Counted from the first letter of the stretch, positions 9,403 through 17,398 are shown. The stretch is DNA of 64,000 nt from Streptomyces sp. MNU76 (GCF_020982545.1 NZ_JAJKLK010000001.1:186001-250000); one strand, 5' to 3'. Translations and numbers: made by a program. Notes: a model not told the origin generated them from the sequence alone.

Positions 9403-9757
9403 CCGGGCGCCGCGGAGACCGCGCCGCCCCACCGGCGCCCCACGGGCACTGGGTAGTCCGCTCGCGGACGCGGGGGTGGCCAAGGGCTGGGAGAGCCTCG
9501 CCCAGCAGGCCCGCGAGAACACCTACCGCGCCTGGATCACCATGCGCACCACCCCGAGGCCCACCATCGAGACACCCCGGCACCATCGACTCAAGGGCGC
9601 CCTGGCACACGGCACCCATCGAGGACAGACCTGCGAGCAGTGGCAGATCGAGGTGACCGGCGGAGGCCGCGTCTGGTACCTCCTGGACACAGCGAACGAC
9701 ACATGCTGGATCACCTTCGCCGGCACCGGGCACCCGAGAGCCACGGACCGACGCTGA
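9399..9757 (+). CDS. RelE/ParE-like toxin partner (frameshifted)
   Basis: The frame starting at the coupled ATG gives MTGRRGDRAAPPAP, then HWVVRS. The family sequence continues one frame over as AKGWESLAQQARENTYRAW, HHRLKGALAHGTHRG, EQWQIEVTGGGRVWYLLD and ends ITFAGTGHP. Restoring one G near 9463 joins both parts into a protein of about 119 residues. The late pattern (beta strand, GGGRVWYL, then T-GHP) fits small Streptomyces RelE/HigB-like toxins that would act on mRNA or translation. Either a sequencing error or a disabled toxin next to an intact antitoxin. Confidence 0.6.
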
Positions 9758-9819
9758 CCCGGACGGCGCCCAGCCAGCCCGCCCACCCTCATCCCTCCCG
9801 ACCCCAACCCTCCCAGGCT

Positions 9820-9925
9820 CACCCTCAAGCTGCCCCACCAACGCGTCCGCGAGGCCCTCGGCATCAGGGTCGGGCCCACCGGGCCGGCACTCGTCGATGA
9901 ACTGCCAGAAGGTTTTCTCATCCAT
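9820..9925 (-). pseudogene. Remnant of a DUF4240 protein gene (N-terminus only)
   Basis: On the minus strand MDEKTFWQFIDECRPGGPDP then DAEGLADALVGQL matches the start of DUF4240 proteins (about 170 residues). The resemblance stops after roughly 33 residues and no continuation was found in other frames. The rest of 9758-10009 shows no gene. Confidence 0.5.
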
Positions 9926-10009
9926 GCGGCAGAGCATGATGCGCACCACTGACACCCGGGCCTCGGCGGTGGCGTCTGCCCGCTACTCACGACACGGACG
10001 GACTGGACA

Positions 10010-10555
10010 TCACCTGAAGAGGAGGGTCGGCTCGGCGAGAATGTCCCGCCCCAGTTCGCTCTTGTAGATCAGGTCGATGCTGCCGAAGCGGGCGTGGCCG
10101 TAGTCCAGGCCCAGAGCCTCTACGGCGTCCCGCACCGCCGCCTCGGAAGAACTCTCGATCTCCAGAAAGGTGTCCAGCTCCGGCCAGGTGTCGAAGTCGT
10201 AGGTGACGCCGTCCAGCTGCCATTCCTTGCGGTAGTTCTGCTGGTAGCGGACCTGCCGCAGACCGAGCGCCGTGAGCAGCTCCGCGGTCTTGTCCAGGTC
10301 GCCGACCTCGATCTCGATCTCGGTGGTTCCGTTGATGTGCGTGGCATCGGTGACCTGCTTCAAGGTGAGCGTGGTCCTGCCGCCCTCGTCGCGCAGCCGC
10401 AGCCACTGTTCGCCCCGCACGGCGTCGTTCTCGAAGATCAGGCGGGTGAACATGGTCCTGGGGAAGACCTGTTCGGCCCCGGCGGCCCGTAGCGCGCCGA
10501 TGGTGGCCTGCACGTCGATCTCCAGGAACTTCGCCTCGTACTCGTGTTGTGCCAC
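10010..10555 (-). CDS. CYTH-domain protein, class IV adenylate cyclase (CyaB)-like
   Basis: 181 residues. The N-terminal ExExK signature of the CYTH superfamily is present as EYEAKF, followed by alternating charged strands (RLRDEGG, TLTLKQ, EIEIEVGD) of a triphosphate tunnel enzyme, and DTWPELDTFLEIE near residue 130, which matches the class IV cyclase pattern. It may make cAMP from ATP or hydrolyse a triphosphate; sequence alone does not decide. The GTG at 10555 was chosen because AAGGAG precedes it closely. Divergent from the phosphotransferase gene. Confidence 0.82.
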   Translation of the reverse strand: MAQHEYEAKFLEIDVQATIGALRAAGAEQVFPRTMFTRLIFENDAVRGEQWLRLRDEGGRTTLTLKQVTDATHINGTTEIEIEVGDLDKTAELLTALGLRQVRYQQNYRKEWQLDGVTYDFDTWPELDTFLEIESSSEAAVRDAVEALGLDYGHARFGSIDLIYKSELGRDILAEPTLLFR

Positions 10556-10643
10556 GGTTCTCCTTGTCGTCTGAACAGAAGCTGCCGTGGCCTCGATGGA
10601 GGAAGGGCAGCCTCCCAGTGTGGTCACTGCTACGGTCGCGTGC

Positions 10644-11501
10644 ATGGCGTTCTCCGTCTCCATGGCCCAGGCTGTTGATCTACGGGTGCAGCCGGTTGAC
10701 GAGGTCCTTGATCGCGTCGAGCGGTCTCTGCGAGTGCACTTGCTCCCGGAGACGTTGGTGCGGAAGCGGCGATCGGTGGGGGCCAGGACAGACCGCGATA
10801 CCTGGGTGCGGATCGAGCGGCGCTTGCTCGACAAGATCCCCGATCAGGGCTGGAACGGTACTGAGTGCGCCGCGCGTCTGGAAGGCATCGCTCAACCCGA
10901 ATGGCACGGATGTGTGGTCTGGCGGGATGTGAACGGGCCCGTGATGTGGCGAGCGGACGAAACCGCGCTGCTGCCGGGAGCGCCTGTCGGTACCGCCGTG
11001 TTGAGTGTCGTCCCGGAACTGTCGGATCAGTGGTGGGAGACCCTGAACGCTTCGTTGGGTGCGCTGGCGGCTCAGGACACGAGGCGGATCGCCACACCGG
11101 ACACCGCCACCATCACCCAGGCCTCCGTGACCGAGTCCATCCACGGTGTCTTCCCCAGCGACTTCGATACGACTGTGGAGCGGTGGGTCCCGGCCCACGC
11201 GGACCTGAACTGGGCGAACATGACCGCACCGACCTTCAGCCTCTTCGACTGGGAAGACTGGGGAAACGCACCGTTGGGGCTGGATTCTGCCTCCCTGTGG
11301 GCGAGTTCCCTCGCTGTCCCGGCTCTGGCCGATCGCGTACGGCACGAGCGCCGGTCCGACTTCGAGAGCCGGGACGGCAAGGTGATGACGTTGTTCGCCT
11401 GCTCGAAGATCCTCGGGCCCTACGCGCACCCCGGGGACCCTCGTCTGGAGCCCGCCCGGCGCACGGCCGACCAGATCATCAAGGAGATTCAAGCGGGTTG
11501 A
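10644..11501 (+). CDS. Aminoglycoside phosphotransferase-family protein
   Basis: About 285 residues with a kinase-like catalytic end: VPAHADLNWANMTAP holds the HxDLNxxN Brenner-type motif (catalytic Asp and metal Asn) and FDWEDWG the Mg-binding DxD-like site. The N-terminal lobe (VRKRRSVGARTDRDTWVRIERR) is short for this family. The natural substrate is unknown; most such proteins in Streptomyces are not resistance enzymes. Start uncertain (10620 GTG, 10644 or 10662 ATG), with no strong ribosome site. Its 3' end overlaps the convergent aldo/keto reductase gene by 23 bases. Confidence 0.72.
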   Translation: MAFSVSMAQAVDLRVQPVDEVLDRVERSLRVHLLPETLVRKRRSVGARTDRDTWVRIERRLLDKIPDQGWNGTECAARLEGIAQPEWHGCVVWRDVNGPVMWRADETALLPGAPVGTAVLSVVPELSDQWWETLNASLGALAAQDTRRIATPDTATITQASVTESIHGVFPSDFDTTVERWVPAHADLNWANMTAPTFSLFDWEDWGNAPLGLDSASLWASSLAVPALADRVRHERRSDFESRDGKVMTLFACSKILGPYAHPGDPRLEPARRTADQIIKEIQAG

Positions 11502-12348
11502 CCACTCGAGAGTGATCTCGAAGGAGACGCCGGTACTCCTGGACGGTCCGCTCCTCGACCTCGCCCGCCAGTGCGCCGACGAGTTCGCCCAGATGGGCGG
11601 GCTCATCAGTGCCCACGGCGACGGAGTCGACCTGCGGGAGGTGATAAGCGGCTCTGAAAGCCGCCTGTGCACGGGAGAGTTGGCTGCTGTCACGGAGAAA
11701 GAGGCGGGGGTCGATCCTGGCCCACACCGGAGCGCTGGTGCTGCCTCCGAAAGGGCACATCCCCCATACATCGCCGCTGCCCAAACCCCACGCCCTGGTG
11801 AGGGCATCCGAGGCATCCAGTGTTCTGGCTCCGACGAGCAAACCGGCGCGGACCATGAGGACCGCTGGCCTCGGTACGGTCGTGTCGACCAGGCTCAGCA
11901 AGGGCAACGGGTCGCAGGACGCGACGCCCCAAGCTGCGCACAGCCCCGTCGCCACAGCGGCGTCGAGGGCGGCACACGCCTGTACCAACACGTCCTGGTT
12001 GTGAGGGGCGGCTTCACGGAGCGAATGCTCCGGGTTGTGCAGGAACACCAAGTCCGGCTCTCGCCCAAGGTTCTCGGCAGCCTGTTTCACAGCAGCGTGC
12101 AGCCGTACGGAGTCCAGGGAGTGCTCCACCCCGTCCGGCCCTGGGAAGCAACCGACCTTGGTGGAGACCGTGAACTTCGGCAGCAGGTCGCCGGCTGTCC
12201 GCGCCAGGACCTGATGCGAGCGGAAGCCGAGGTAGTTGGCGCTGGTGTCGAGTGCGGTGACGCCGAGGTCCAGGGCCCCGGTCAGGAGACGGCGTTCGTG
12301 ACGAGACCGGTGTAGCCCGAGGACAACTCGGGGGTCAGCACCGCGCAC
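11479..12348 (-). CDS. Aldo/keto reductase-family protein of the peptide/cupin operon
   Basis: About 289 residues. LGVTALDTSANYLGFRSHQVLA carries the family Asp and Tyr, FTVSTKVGCFP the Lys, and DLVFLHNPEH the His. The distal part holds TGLCAAWGVASCDP. These are the AKR barrel strands, though the C-terminal NADP-binding segment is atypical. The GTG at 12348 is preceded by AAGGAGG and lies 67 bases inside the upstream cupin gene, so translation is coupled. Within a precursor-like peptide operon it could reduce or tailor the peptide product; that role is inferred only from gene order. Confidence 0.72.
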   Translation of the reverse strand: MRGADPRVVLGLHRSRHERRLLTGALDLGVTALDTSANYLGFRSHQVLARTAGDLLPKFTVSTKVGCFPGPDGVEHSLDSVRLHAAVKQAAENLGREPDLVFLHNPEHSLREAAPHNQDVLVQACAALDAAVATGLCAAWGVASCDPLPLLSLVDTTVPRPAVLMVRAGLLVGARTLDASDALTRAWGLGSGDVWGMCPFGGSTSAPVWARIDPRLFLRDSSQLSRAQAAFRAAYHLPQVDSVAVGTDEPAHLGELVGALAGEVEERTVQEYRRLLRDHSRVVNPLESP

Positions 12349-13478
12349 AGCTCCTCCTTCACCAGGATCTCGGCGACCTCCATCACTTCGGCTCCGACGA
12401 CCGCTGCGGCCCGTTCCAGCGCGACCGGCCTGCCGCTGAGCAGCAGACGCAGCGCCGGCAGGGCCTTGGCCGTGAGGGTGAGCTTCTTCCCTGAGGCCAC
12501 GACGTGGACGGCTTCTCCACTTTCCTGGATACGGGGAGAAAAGTGGGTGGTGCACACCACGGCGTCGAGCGGCCCGAGTATGTCGAGGAACGGCACGTGC
12601 CGAGACAGGGCCGTCCCACGCTCGTATGCGGCCAGGAAGTCGGCCGGGGAGCGTTCGGCGACGAGTCGGGCGACGGCCGCAGTCAGAGCTTCGCTGCCGG
12701 ATCCGTGCCAGCGGTCGAGGTCCTGGCGAAAGATTTCGCGCTCACGGCACCAGTCGCCCAGCCATGCGAGCCAGCTTGCTCCAGTGCGCTTGGTGATGCC
12801 GAAGGTGACGTGAAGGCTCTTGCCCGAGCCGCTGCCGACCCGGGTCGCCTGGTGCCAGTGGCCTCGGGGGATGTGCATGACGTCACCAGTCCGCATGACG
12901 CCGGACCAGATGATCTCGTTGCTCGGCGTGTTGTTGGGGTCGGAGTCCCGGTACAGGGGGGCGCTTCGGGAGGCCGTGCGCACCTCCCACTCCTTCTCAC
13001 CAGCGAGTTGGACGATCACGACATCGTGGTCGTCCCAGTGCAGAGGGAAGCCTGCGGCGTCGTTCGTCGTCAGGTATGCGTTGACCTGGACTCGCTCGCG
13101 GGACCACCACTGCAAGGCCCGGCAGGCGACCTCCATCGTGGGATCGAAGACGTTGGCCTGGTCCATGATCACCGTCGCGCCGTCCTGCAGGAGCCTGCCA
13201 AGGCTGCGCATGTTGACCATGGAGATGCTCTGGCCCCGAGGGCTGACACTGTCGGTGTAGTAGATGGCCGGGTGGACCTCCTCGCCCTTTTGGAAGCACC
13301 GGAACTGCGGGCGGTTCAGGCTCCTGCGCATCGCGATGTCGAGCAGGCGGTTCGGAGTCATGATCCGGGAGACAAGGGCGGGGTCGTCCATGCTCCCGCG
13401 TGCGAATCCCCTGCCCAGTCCCTCGACCCCGCTCCATCCAAGCGCTGCCTCGACGGCGCTGATCAACCGATGTTCCAT
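12282..13478 (-). CDS. JmjC/cupin-type Fe(II)/2-oxoglutarate oxygenase (ribosomal-oxygenase-like)
   Basis: 398 residues. The JmjC core is clear: H147 and D149 in FPLHWDDHDV and the distal His in MHIPRGHWHQ (202-210) form the Fe(II) facial triad. FGITKRTGASW follows, then a helical dimerisation segment and a C-terminal winged-helix-like part (LTAKALPALRLLLSGRPVAL, ILVKEELCAVLTPE), as in bacterial ribosomal oxygenases. GGAGG precedes the ATG at 13478. It lies 85 bases after the 54-residue peptide gene and overlaps the aldo/keto reductase gene. Hydroxylation of the small peptide is a reasonable hypothesis; a housekeeping ribosomal protein target is less likely given the operon. Confidence 0.85.
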   Translation of the reverse strand: MEHRLISAVEAALGWSGVEGLGRGFARGSMDDPALVSRIMTPNRLLDIAMRRSLNRPQFRCFQKGEEVHPAIYYTDSVSPRGQSISMVNMRSLGRLLQDGATVIMDQANVFDPTMEVACRALQWWSRERVQVNAYLTTNDAAGFPLHWDDHDVVIVQLAGEKEWEVRTASRSAPLYRDSDPNNTPSNEIIWSGVMRTGDVMHIPRGHWHQATRVGSGSGKSLHVTFGITKRTGASWLAWLGDWCREREIFRQDLDRWHGSGSEALTAAVARLVAERSPADFLAAYERGTALSRHVPFLDILGPLDAVVCTTHFSPRIQESGEAVHVVASGKKLTLTAKALPALRLLLSGRPVALERAAAVVGAEVMEVAEILVKEELCAVLTPELSSGYTGLVTNAVS

Positions 13479-13563
13479 CGCTGCGTCCTCCATGAGTTCG
13501 ATCACGTGATTCGGACACAGCGGGGGCGACACGGCCGACCGTGCCGCCCCCACCGCTTGGTGC

Positions 13564-13728
13564 CTACTCGCTGTCGTGCAGGTTGCCGTCGCCGCCCGGC
13601 CACGGCGCGTCGCCGGAACTCCCGGCGTTGTCCGACCGGAGGCTGTCGTACCGGTCGTGGACGGCGGTCAGTTCCTCTACCGTCACCAACAGGCCACTCG
13701 GGCCCGGCGGCGTCGCGTTGTCTGCCAC
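13564..13728 (-). CDS. 54-residue peptide, candidate RiPP precursor
   Basis: Starts at GTG with AAGGAG six bases upstream, the best ribosome site in the operon. The N-terminal half (PSGLLVTVEELTAVHDRYDS) is amphipathic and leader-like; the C-terminal half is rich in Gly, Ser, Asp and Asn with a single Trp (SSGDAPWPGGDGNLHDSE). There is no Cys, so it is not a lanthipeptide or sactipeptide. No family was recognised. It is first in an operon with a JmjC/cupin oxygenase and an aldo/keto reductase, which is the arrangement expected of a precursor with its tailoring enzymes. It could instead be an unrelated small protein. Confidence 0.6.
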   Translation of the reverse strand: MADNATPPGPSGLLVTVEELTAVHDRYDSLRSDNAGSSGDAPWPGGDGNLHDSE

Positions 13729-13860
13729 TTCGTGCTCCTTCCTCTTCGGGTCTCCCGGCCATGTCTGGCCGGGTTGGGGCGCTGGTGGAGCTGCGCTGTG
13801 CATGGCGCCGGAAGGCACCGCCGTTCCCGGCCTTCGGTCCTCGACCGGGAGTCTGTGCGT

Positions 13861-14005
13861 TGGAGGGAGGTGCGCAGGCCCTCCAAAAGGCGGGGGAGAA
13901 GGGCTACGCCAAAGGTTCGAGAGCCGACGGCAGTCCCGCCCCCTCGAACCAGCGGCCGAGGCATTGACATCGCGCTCCCCTTACGCGGAGTGCTGCCGCG
14001 TAAGG
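13861..14005. promoter_or_regulatory. Cluster of three inverted repeats upstream of the peptide operon
   Basis: 13861-13885: TGGAGGG/CCCTCCA, 11-base loop. 13914-13950: GGTTCGAG/CTCGAACC, 21-base loop. 13979-14005: CCTTACGCGG/CCGCGTAAGG, perfect 10-bp stem with 7-base loop. The last may terminate transcription from the HATPase gene (stop at 14075). The others lie in the 5' leader of the peptide operon and could be operators or attenuator structures. Confidence 0.5.
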
Positions 14006-14074
14006 ATGAAGCAGAGTCAGACGAGCCGCGATTCGCAGACGGGTGAGGTCGGAGGCTCGGTCCGTCGTCCGCCT

Positions 14075-14518
14075 TCAGCTTCTGGAAGCAGGCGCAGTGA
14101 CAGCACGTGGGGCCTCCAGTTCCGCCCAAAGCGTCTTCCCCCAGGGGTGGCGGTCGCACCCCCACCGGTCGCTCAACACGTCGATGAGGAACAGGCCGCG
14201 TCCTTGCTCGGCGTCATCGGCGGGGCTGGTCATGGCAGGGATGGTGCGTGCTTTGTCGATGACCGCGATCTTCACGCGGTGCGGTGAGGGTCGACTGACG
14301 ATGACCCGGAGCAGACGGCACGATGTGTGCTGGACGGAGTTGCCCACGAGTTCGGACACGATCAGCGTGGCCGTGTCCGCCAGGTCTCCTATGGCCCAGG
14401 CATTGAGGGCGGCGCTGATGAGCAGGCGTGCACGGCGTGCGGATTCCGGCTCGCATGGCATCGTTTCGCTGTAGCGGGGCGCGCCAATCGAGGCGGGTCT
14501 GGCGGCGGTCGTCGTCAC
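14075..14518 (-). CDS. HATPase/RsbW-like serine kinase or anti-sigma regulatory protein
   Basis: 147 residues. N box in TLIVSELVGNSVQHT, G1-type DKARTIP, and the ADDAEQGRGLFLIDVLSDRWG G2 segment are those of GHKL ATP-binding regulators of the SpoIIAB/RsbW type. Such proteins bind sigma factors or anti-anti-sigma factors. It belongs to the common Streptomyces group with DUF5753 HTH and DUF6879/DUF397 partners, which are encoded just upstream. A conserved 16-bp element lies in its upstream region. Confidence 0.85.
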   Translation of the reverse strand: MTTTAARPASIGAPRYSETMPCEPESARRARLLISAALNAWAIGDLADTATLIVSELVGNSVQHTSCRLLRVIVSRPSPHRVKIAVIDKARTIPAMTSPADDAEQGRGLFLIDVLSDRWGCDRHPWGKTLWAELEAPRAVTAPASRS

Positions 14519-14665
14519 GGGGTCATCCCTCCGATGGAACGGCCCAGCTCGGCTACAGGGCGCGGCGGCTGCTGGGCCTCTCCTCCACTGTCGCCGGAGC
14601 GTGGCGCTCGGTCCTTCGGCGACGTCAACGACCGTACGAAGCCAGCGATACCGGGCTCAACGAAA

Positions 14666-14681
14666 TTGCGGGTTATTGCGG
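14666..14681. promoter_or_regulatory. Conserved TTGCGG direct-repeat element, copy 1
   Basis: TTGCGGGTTATTGCGG: two TTGCGG half sites ten bases apart, upstream of the HATPase gene (14518). The same 16 bases with one difference occur at 16337-16352 upstream of the 88-residue gene of the same locus. Likely operator for the HTH protein encoded between them. Confidence 0.5.
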
Positions 14682-14685
14682 AACG

Positions 14686-15534
14686 TCAACCGAGGGCACT
14701 GATAGCCGAGTTGATGAGGGTGCGGGCGCGGTCGCCGTAGACGGCCATCTTTGCGAGTTCGGCGAACGCCTTGCGGTAGTCGGCGATTTCGCGAGGCTGC
14801 CTGATGTTGATCTCAGCGGTCAGGGTCTCCACCACGGCGTGGTTGTCGTCGAAGATGTAGAACGCCTCAAGGGGCCAGATGACGCGGGGGGCAGTGAACG
14901 GGATGACACCGAGCGAGACCGATGGCAGTGGCAGGACGTCAAGCAGGTGACGGAGCTGGTCGGCCGTCGTCCTCCGGTTGCCGATCCGAGAGCGTAGAAC
15001 CCACTCTTCGAGCAGCACGACGAAGCGGTGGCCTCCCTCGTACAGGAACCGGCTACGGGCGAGGCGGGCGGCAACGGCATCGGCGACGTCGTTGGGCGTT
15101 CCCTGAAAGTCGGTGATCGACTGCATGAGGGCGGTGGCGAAGTCGGCGGTCTGGAAGAAGCCTGGAACAGCATTCGAGCAGTACACACGGCACACGGCCG
15201 CTTGCTCGTGGAGGGTGTAGAAATCCTCCTGGACCTTGCGCATGCCGTTCTTGTGGATGCGCCGCCACTCCACATACATGGAGTCGACCGCCCGCGCCGT
15301 GGCGATCAGGTCCTCCGTCTGGCTCTCTGCTCCGCAGGCGGAGCACCATGCTCTGATGTCTGCGTCGGAGGGCGCGGCCTCGGCTTTCTGGATACGGGTC
15401 GTCTTTGCCGGATGCCAGCCGCACCGGGCGGAAAGCTCTTTCCCGGTGAGGCCGGCGTCCTGACGAAGGTGCTGCAAGCGCTTCGCGAGGGCTTCACGCG
15501 CCGCCTGGGCGCTGGAGGAAGGGGAGGCGGGCAT
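14686..15534 (-). CDS. XRE-family HTH regulator with DUF5753
   Basis: 282 residues. N-terminal HTH (LAKRLQHLRQDAGLTGKELS then ARCGWHPAKTTRIQKAEA), then the DUF5753 sensor with VCRVYCSNAVPGFFQTADFA, EEWVLRSRIG and IPFTAPRVIWPLEAFYIFDD. This architecture is the BldB/WhiJ-associated family of Streptomyces regulators of development and antibiotic production. Start at 15534 follows the DUF6879 stop by 16 bases with no obvious ribosome site, so it is probably coupled. Confidence 0.88.
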   Translation of the reverse strand: MPASPSSSAQAAREALAKRLQHLRQDAGLTGKELSARCGWHPAKTTRIQKAEAAPSDADIRAWCSACGAESQTEDLIATARAVDSMYVEWRRIHKNGMRKVQEDFYTLHEQAAVCRVYCSNAVPGFFQTADFATALMQSITDFQGTPNDVADAVAARLARSRFLYEGGHRFVVLLEEWVLRSRIGNRRTTADQLRHLLDVLPLPSVSLGVIPFTAPRVIWPLEAFYIFDDNHAVVETLTAEINIRQPREIADYRKAFAELAKMAVYGDRARTLINSAISALG

Positions 15535-15550
15535 CGAATCGTACGTGGGA

Positions 15551-16081
15551 TCAGACGGAGAACTTCTCGTGGTCGATGGCTCGCTCCCACACGTTCTCGA
15601 ACGCGGCGACGACCATCTGCACCACGTCTTGGTTTTCGGTGAACTCATGCCCTGCCCAGTCACCGTCGCCAGTGAACCAGTGGAACATCACTAGCCGATC
15701 GTCGATGAGCCACAGGTCGTTGCCGGGCAGAGCGATATCCGAGGCGAGACGGCGGGGGAGCCAGCGAACCTCTTCACCGACAGCGATGTTGACCGAGGTC
15801 AGGGCATGTTCCCACCGGATGTAATCGGTCACGGGCTCGGAGACGATCCGGGCTCGACGCATTCGGACGCCCCTGGCGACGGTTTCGCGCACCAACGGGG
15901 TCCAGCCCAGCCAGAACGGTGAATCGGGGTCCAGGTCGGTCCGACCGGTTCGCAGGAACTCCTCGAAACTGTCCGCCTCGTTGCCGACACTGTAGACGTC
16001 GCGCATCTCCAGGTGGACGGCTGTGTGCTCGGCGGAACCCAGCAGTTCAGCGAAGTCCGGCACGCCGTTCTGCGACATCAC
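15551..16081 (-). CDS. DUF6879 family protein
   Basis: 176 residues with FEEFLRTGRTDLDPDSPFW, VRMRRARIVSEPVTDYIRWEH, LPGNDLWLIDDRLVMFHWFTG and a C-terminal FENVWERAIDHEKF. These features fit the DUF6879 proteins regularly encoded with DUF5753 HTH regulators. Function is unknown; probably a partner or effector of the regulator. Its start overlaps the preceding gene by 35 bases. Confidence 0.85.
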   Translation of the reverse strand: MMSQNGVPDFAELLGSAEHTAVHLEMRDVYSVGNEADSFEEFLRTGRTDLDPDSPFWLGWTPLVRETVARGVRMRRARIVSEPVTDYIRWEHALTSVNIAVGEEVRWLPRRLASDIALPGNDLWLIDDRLVMFHWFTGDGDWAGHEFTENQDVVQMVVAAFENVWERAIDHEKFSV

Positions 16082-16313
16082 ACGCCTCCCTCAGAATCGG
16101 CACCATGCGGGCGGGGATGCGGATCACCGTCTCATGTGCGGGGATTCCCGTGTCGTGTCCGGCGACCCATTCCGTCTCGCCCACCTGGGCCTTCAGCAGC
16201 TTGTCGGCCTCCTCGCCCTGGAGGATGAGGTCGGCTGTCTCTTCCTCCACCCACACGGTCGGCGAACCGCCTCCTGTGGTCTCCGGGTCGATTCCAACGA
16301 ACTCTAGAGCCAT
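16047..16313 (-). CDS. Small acidic protein upstream of DUF6879
   Basis: 88 residues, MALEFVGIDPETTGGGSPTV then WVEEETADLILQGEEAD and a C-terminal VIRIPARMVPILREACD. GGGAGGG precedes the ATG. It is the first gene of the DUF6879/HTH operon and overlaps the next gene. The family is frequent at such Streptomyces loci but has no known function. Confidence 0.78.
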   Translation of the reverse strand: MALEFVGIDPETTGGGSPTVWVEEETADLILQGEEADKLLKAQVGETEWVAGHDTGIPAHETVIRIPARMVPILREACDVAERRAGLR

Positions 16314-16336
16314 GGTGCCCTCCCGTATCAAGGCGG

Positions 16337-16352
16337 TTGCGGGTTGTTGCGG
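16337..16352. promoter_or_regulatory. Conserved TTGCGG direct-repeat element, copy 2
   Basis: TTGCGGGTTGTTGCGG lies 24 bases upstream of the start of the 88-residue gene (16313, minus strand), in the promoter region of the operon. It matches copy 1 at 15 of 16 bases. Confidence 0.5.
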
Positions 16353-16509
16353 TGCGACGGTTCCCGGGCGGTTGTGCTGGGTCAAGGGCGCAAGGCCGCG
16401 TCGGTAACTAAATGGCTTGTTCGCGTCGGATGTGCTGCACGATGTCACTCGCCCATGCGCCGCAGGCACCTCCGGAGCCGTCCCGAGCCGTCTCGACTCC
16501 AAGGAGGAG

Positions 16510-17214
16510 TCACGCACCTTCCTCGATCAGGGCTCCCGCCAGCTTCAGCATGACGTCCACCCTGTCGTTTCGTTCAAGCCGTAGCCACTCTGCGAAGATC
16601 AGCTCGACCTCGTCTCGCTCTAGCCGTCCGGACTGCATGAGCCGGTACAGCCGACGTTTGTCATCGCGGTTTTCGAGCCTTGATGCGCGCGCCAGCACGT
16701 CCTTCATCGACGGCAGGGCCTTGCCTGCTCCCCGAAGTCCGGCGTTGCAGCGCTGGCACTCGACGCGGAGGTTCGACAACTCGGTGTTTATGGGCGGAGC
16801 CGGGTCAACTAGGTGGACGCTGAGCACCGCTCGCTGAGTCTCGTCCTCGGGGTACGCCTCGCCAGCACGGATTCCGCACGTCTGGCAGAGGGAGCCAGCC
16901 TTCTCTATGGCTTCTCGGCGGCGGGCAGCGGGGATGCGTGGCTTGGCGGGTTCCTGGCGCTGTTCTCCCAGGTCGATACGGACCCCGATCTTTGCGAGCA
17001 GATATTCGTCGGGCCTAAGCCGTGGATTGGTTTTGTAGTTGTCGATCCGCCACCCCAGTTCGCGCAGATCCCGCATACGGCGATCCACCTGGGCTACTCC
17101 AGGCACCCCCTCGATGAGCTGGAGCTTGGTGAAGACCTCGCCTTCACCCACGGCCGCCAAGAACTCGGCGACTTTGACCTTCGATGACCGTCGCACAGGG
17201 CGTTCGTCTGTCAC
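16510..17214 (-). CDS. wHTH-HNH-like zinc protein (paralogue of the gene at 20766)
   Basis: 234 residues. The N-terminal part (VFTKLQLIEGVPGVAQVDRR then LRELGWRIDNY) is winged-helix-like. The central LCQTCGIRAGEAYPEDE and VECQRCNAG give a CxxC...CxxC zinc site of HNH endonuclease type, with the acidic/His strand SVHLVDPAPP between them. The C-terminal half is helical. It shares the same motif order with the protein at 20766-21461, which sits in a restriction-like cassette. Likely a DNA-binding or nicking protein. It lies upstream of the DUF6879 operon, about 200 bases away. Confidence 0.72.
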   Translation of the reverse strand: MTDERPVRRSSKVKVAEFLAAVGEGEVFTKLQLIEGVPGVAQVDRRMRDLRELGWRIDNYKTNPRLRPDEYLLAKIGVRIDLGEQRQEPAKPRIPAARRREAIEKAGSLCQTCGIRAGEAYPEDETQRAVLSVHLVDPAPPINTELSNLRVECQRCNAGLRGAGKALPSMKDVLARASRLENRDDKRRLYRLMQSGRLERDEVELIFAEWLRLERNDRVDVMLKLAGALIEEGA

Positions 17215-17398
17215 TGCTCTCTCCCGTTGACCTAGCTGTCAGCACGCCGTGGTCCCTCCCCCAGCGGGGACGGCCCGAACTAGTGTACCTTCGGCGAACG
17301 TGGATCGTACGGACGGCGCGTATGATTGAAAGGCCTACGGCGTTCGGCAACGTCCGGCAAAAACGTTTCTCGCTGATCAGGGAGGTTGAGCGGTACAG

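Noticed and set aside
13914..13950. GGTTCGAG...CTCGAACC considered as a tRNA T-arm or att site remnant
   Set aside because: No acceptor, D or anticodon arms fit around it and no integrase is near.
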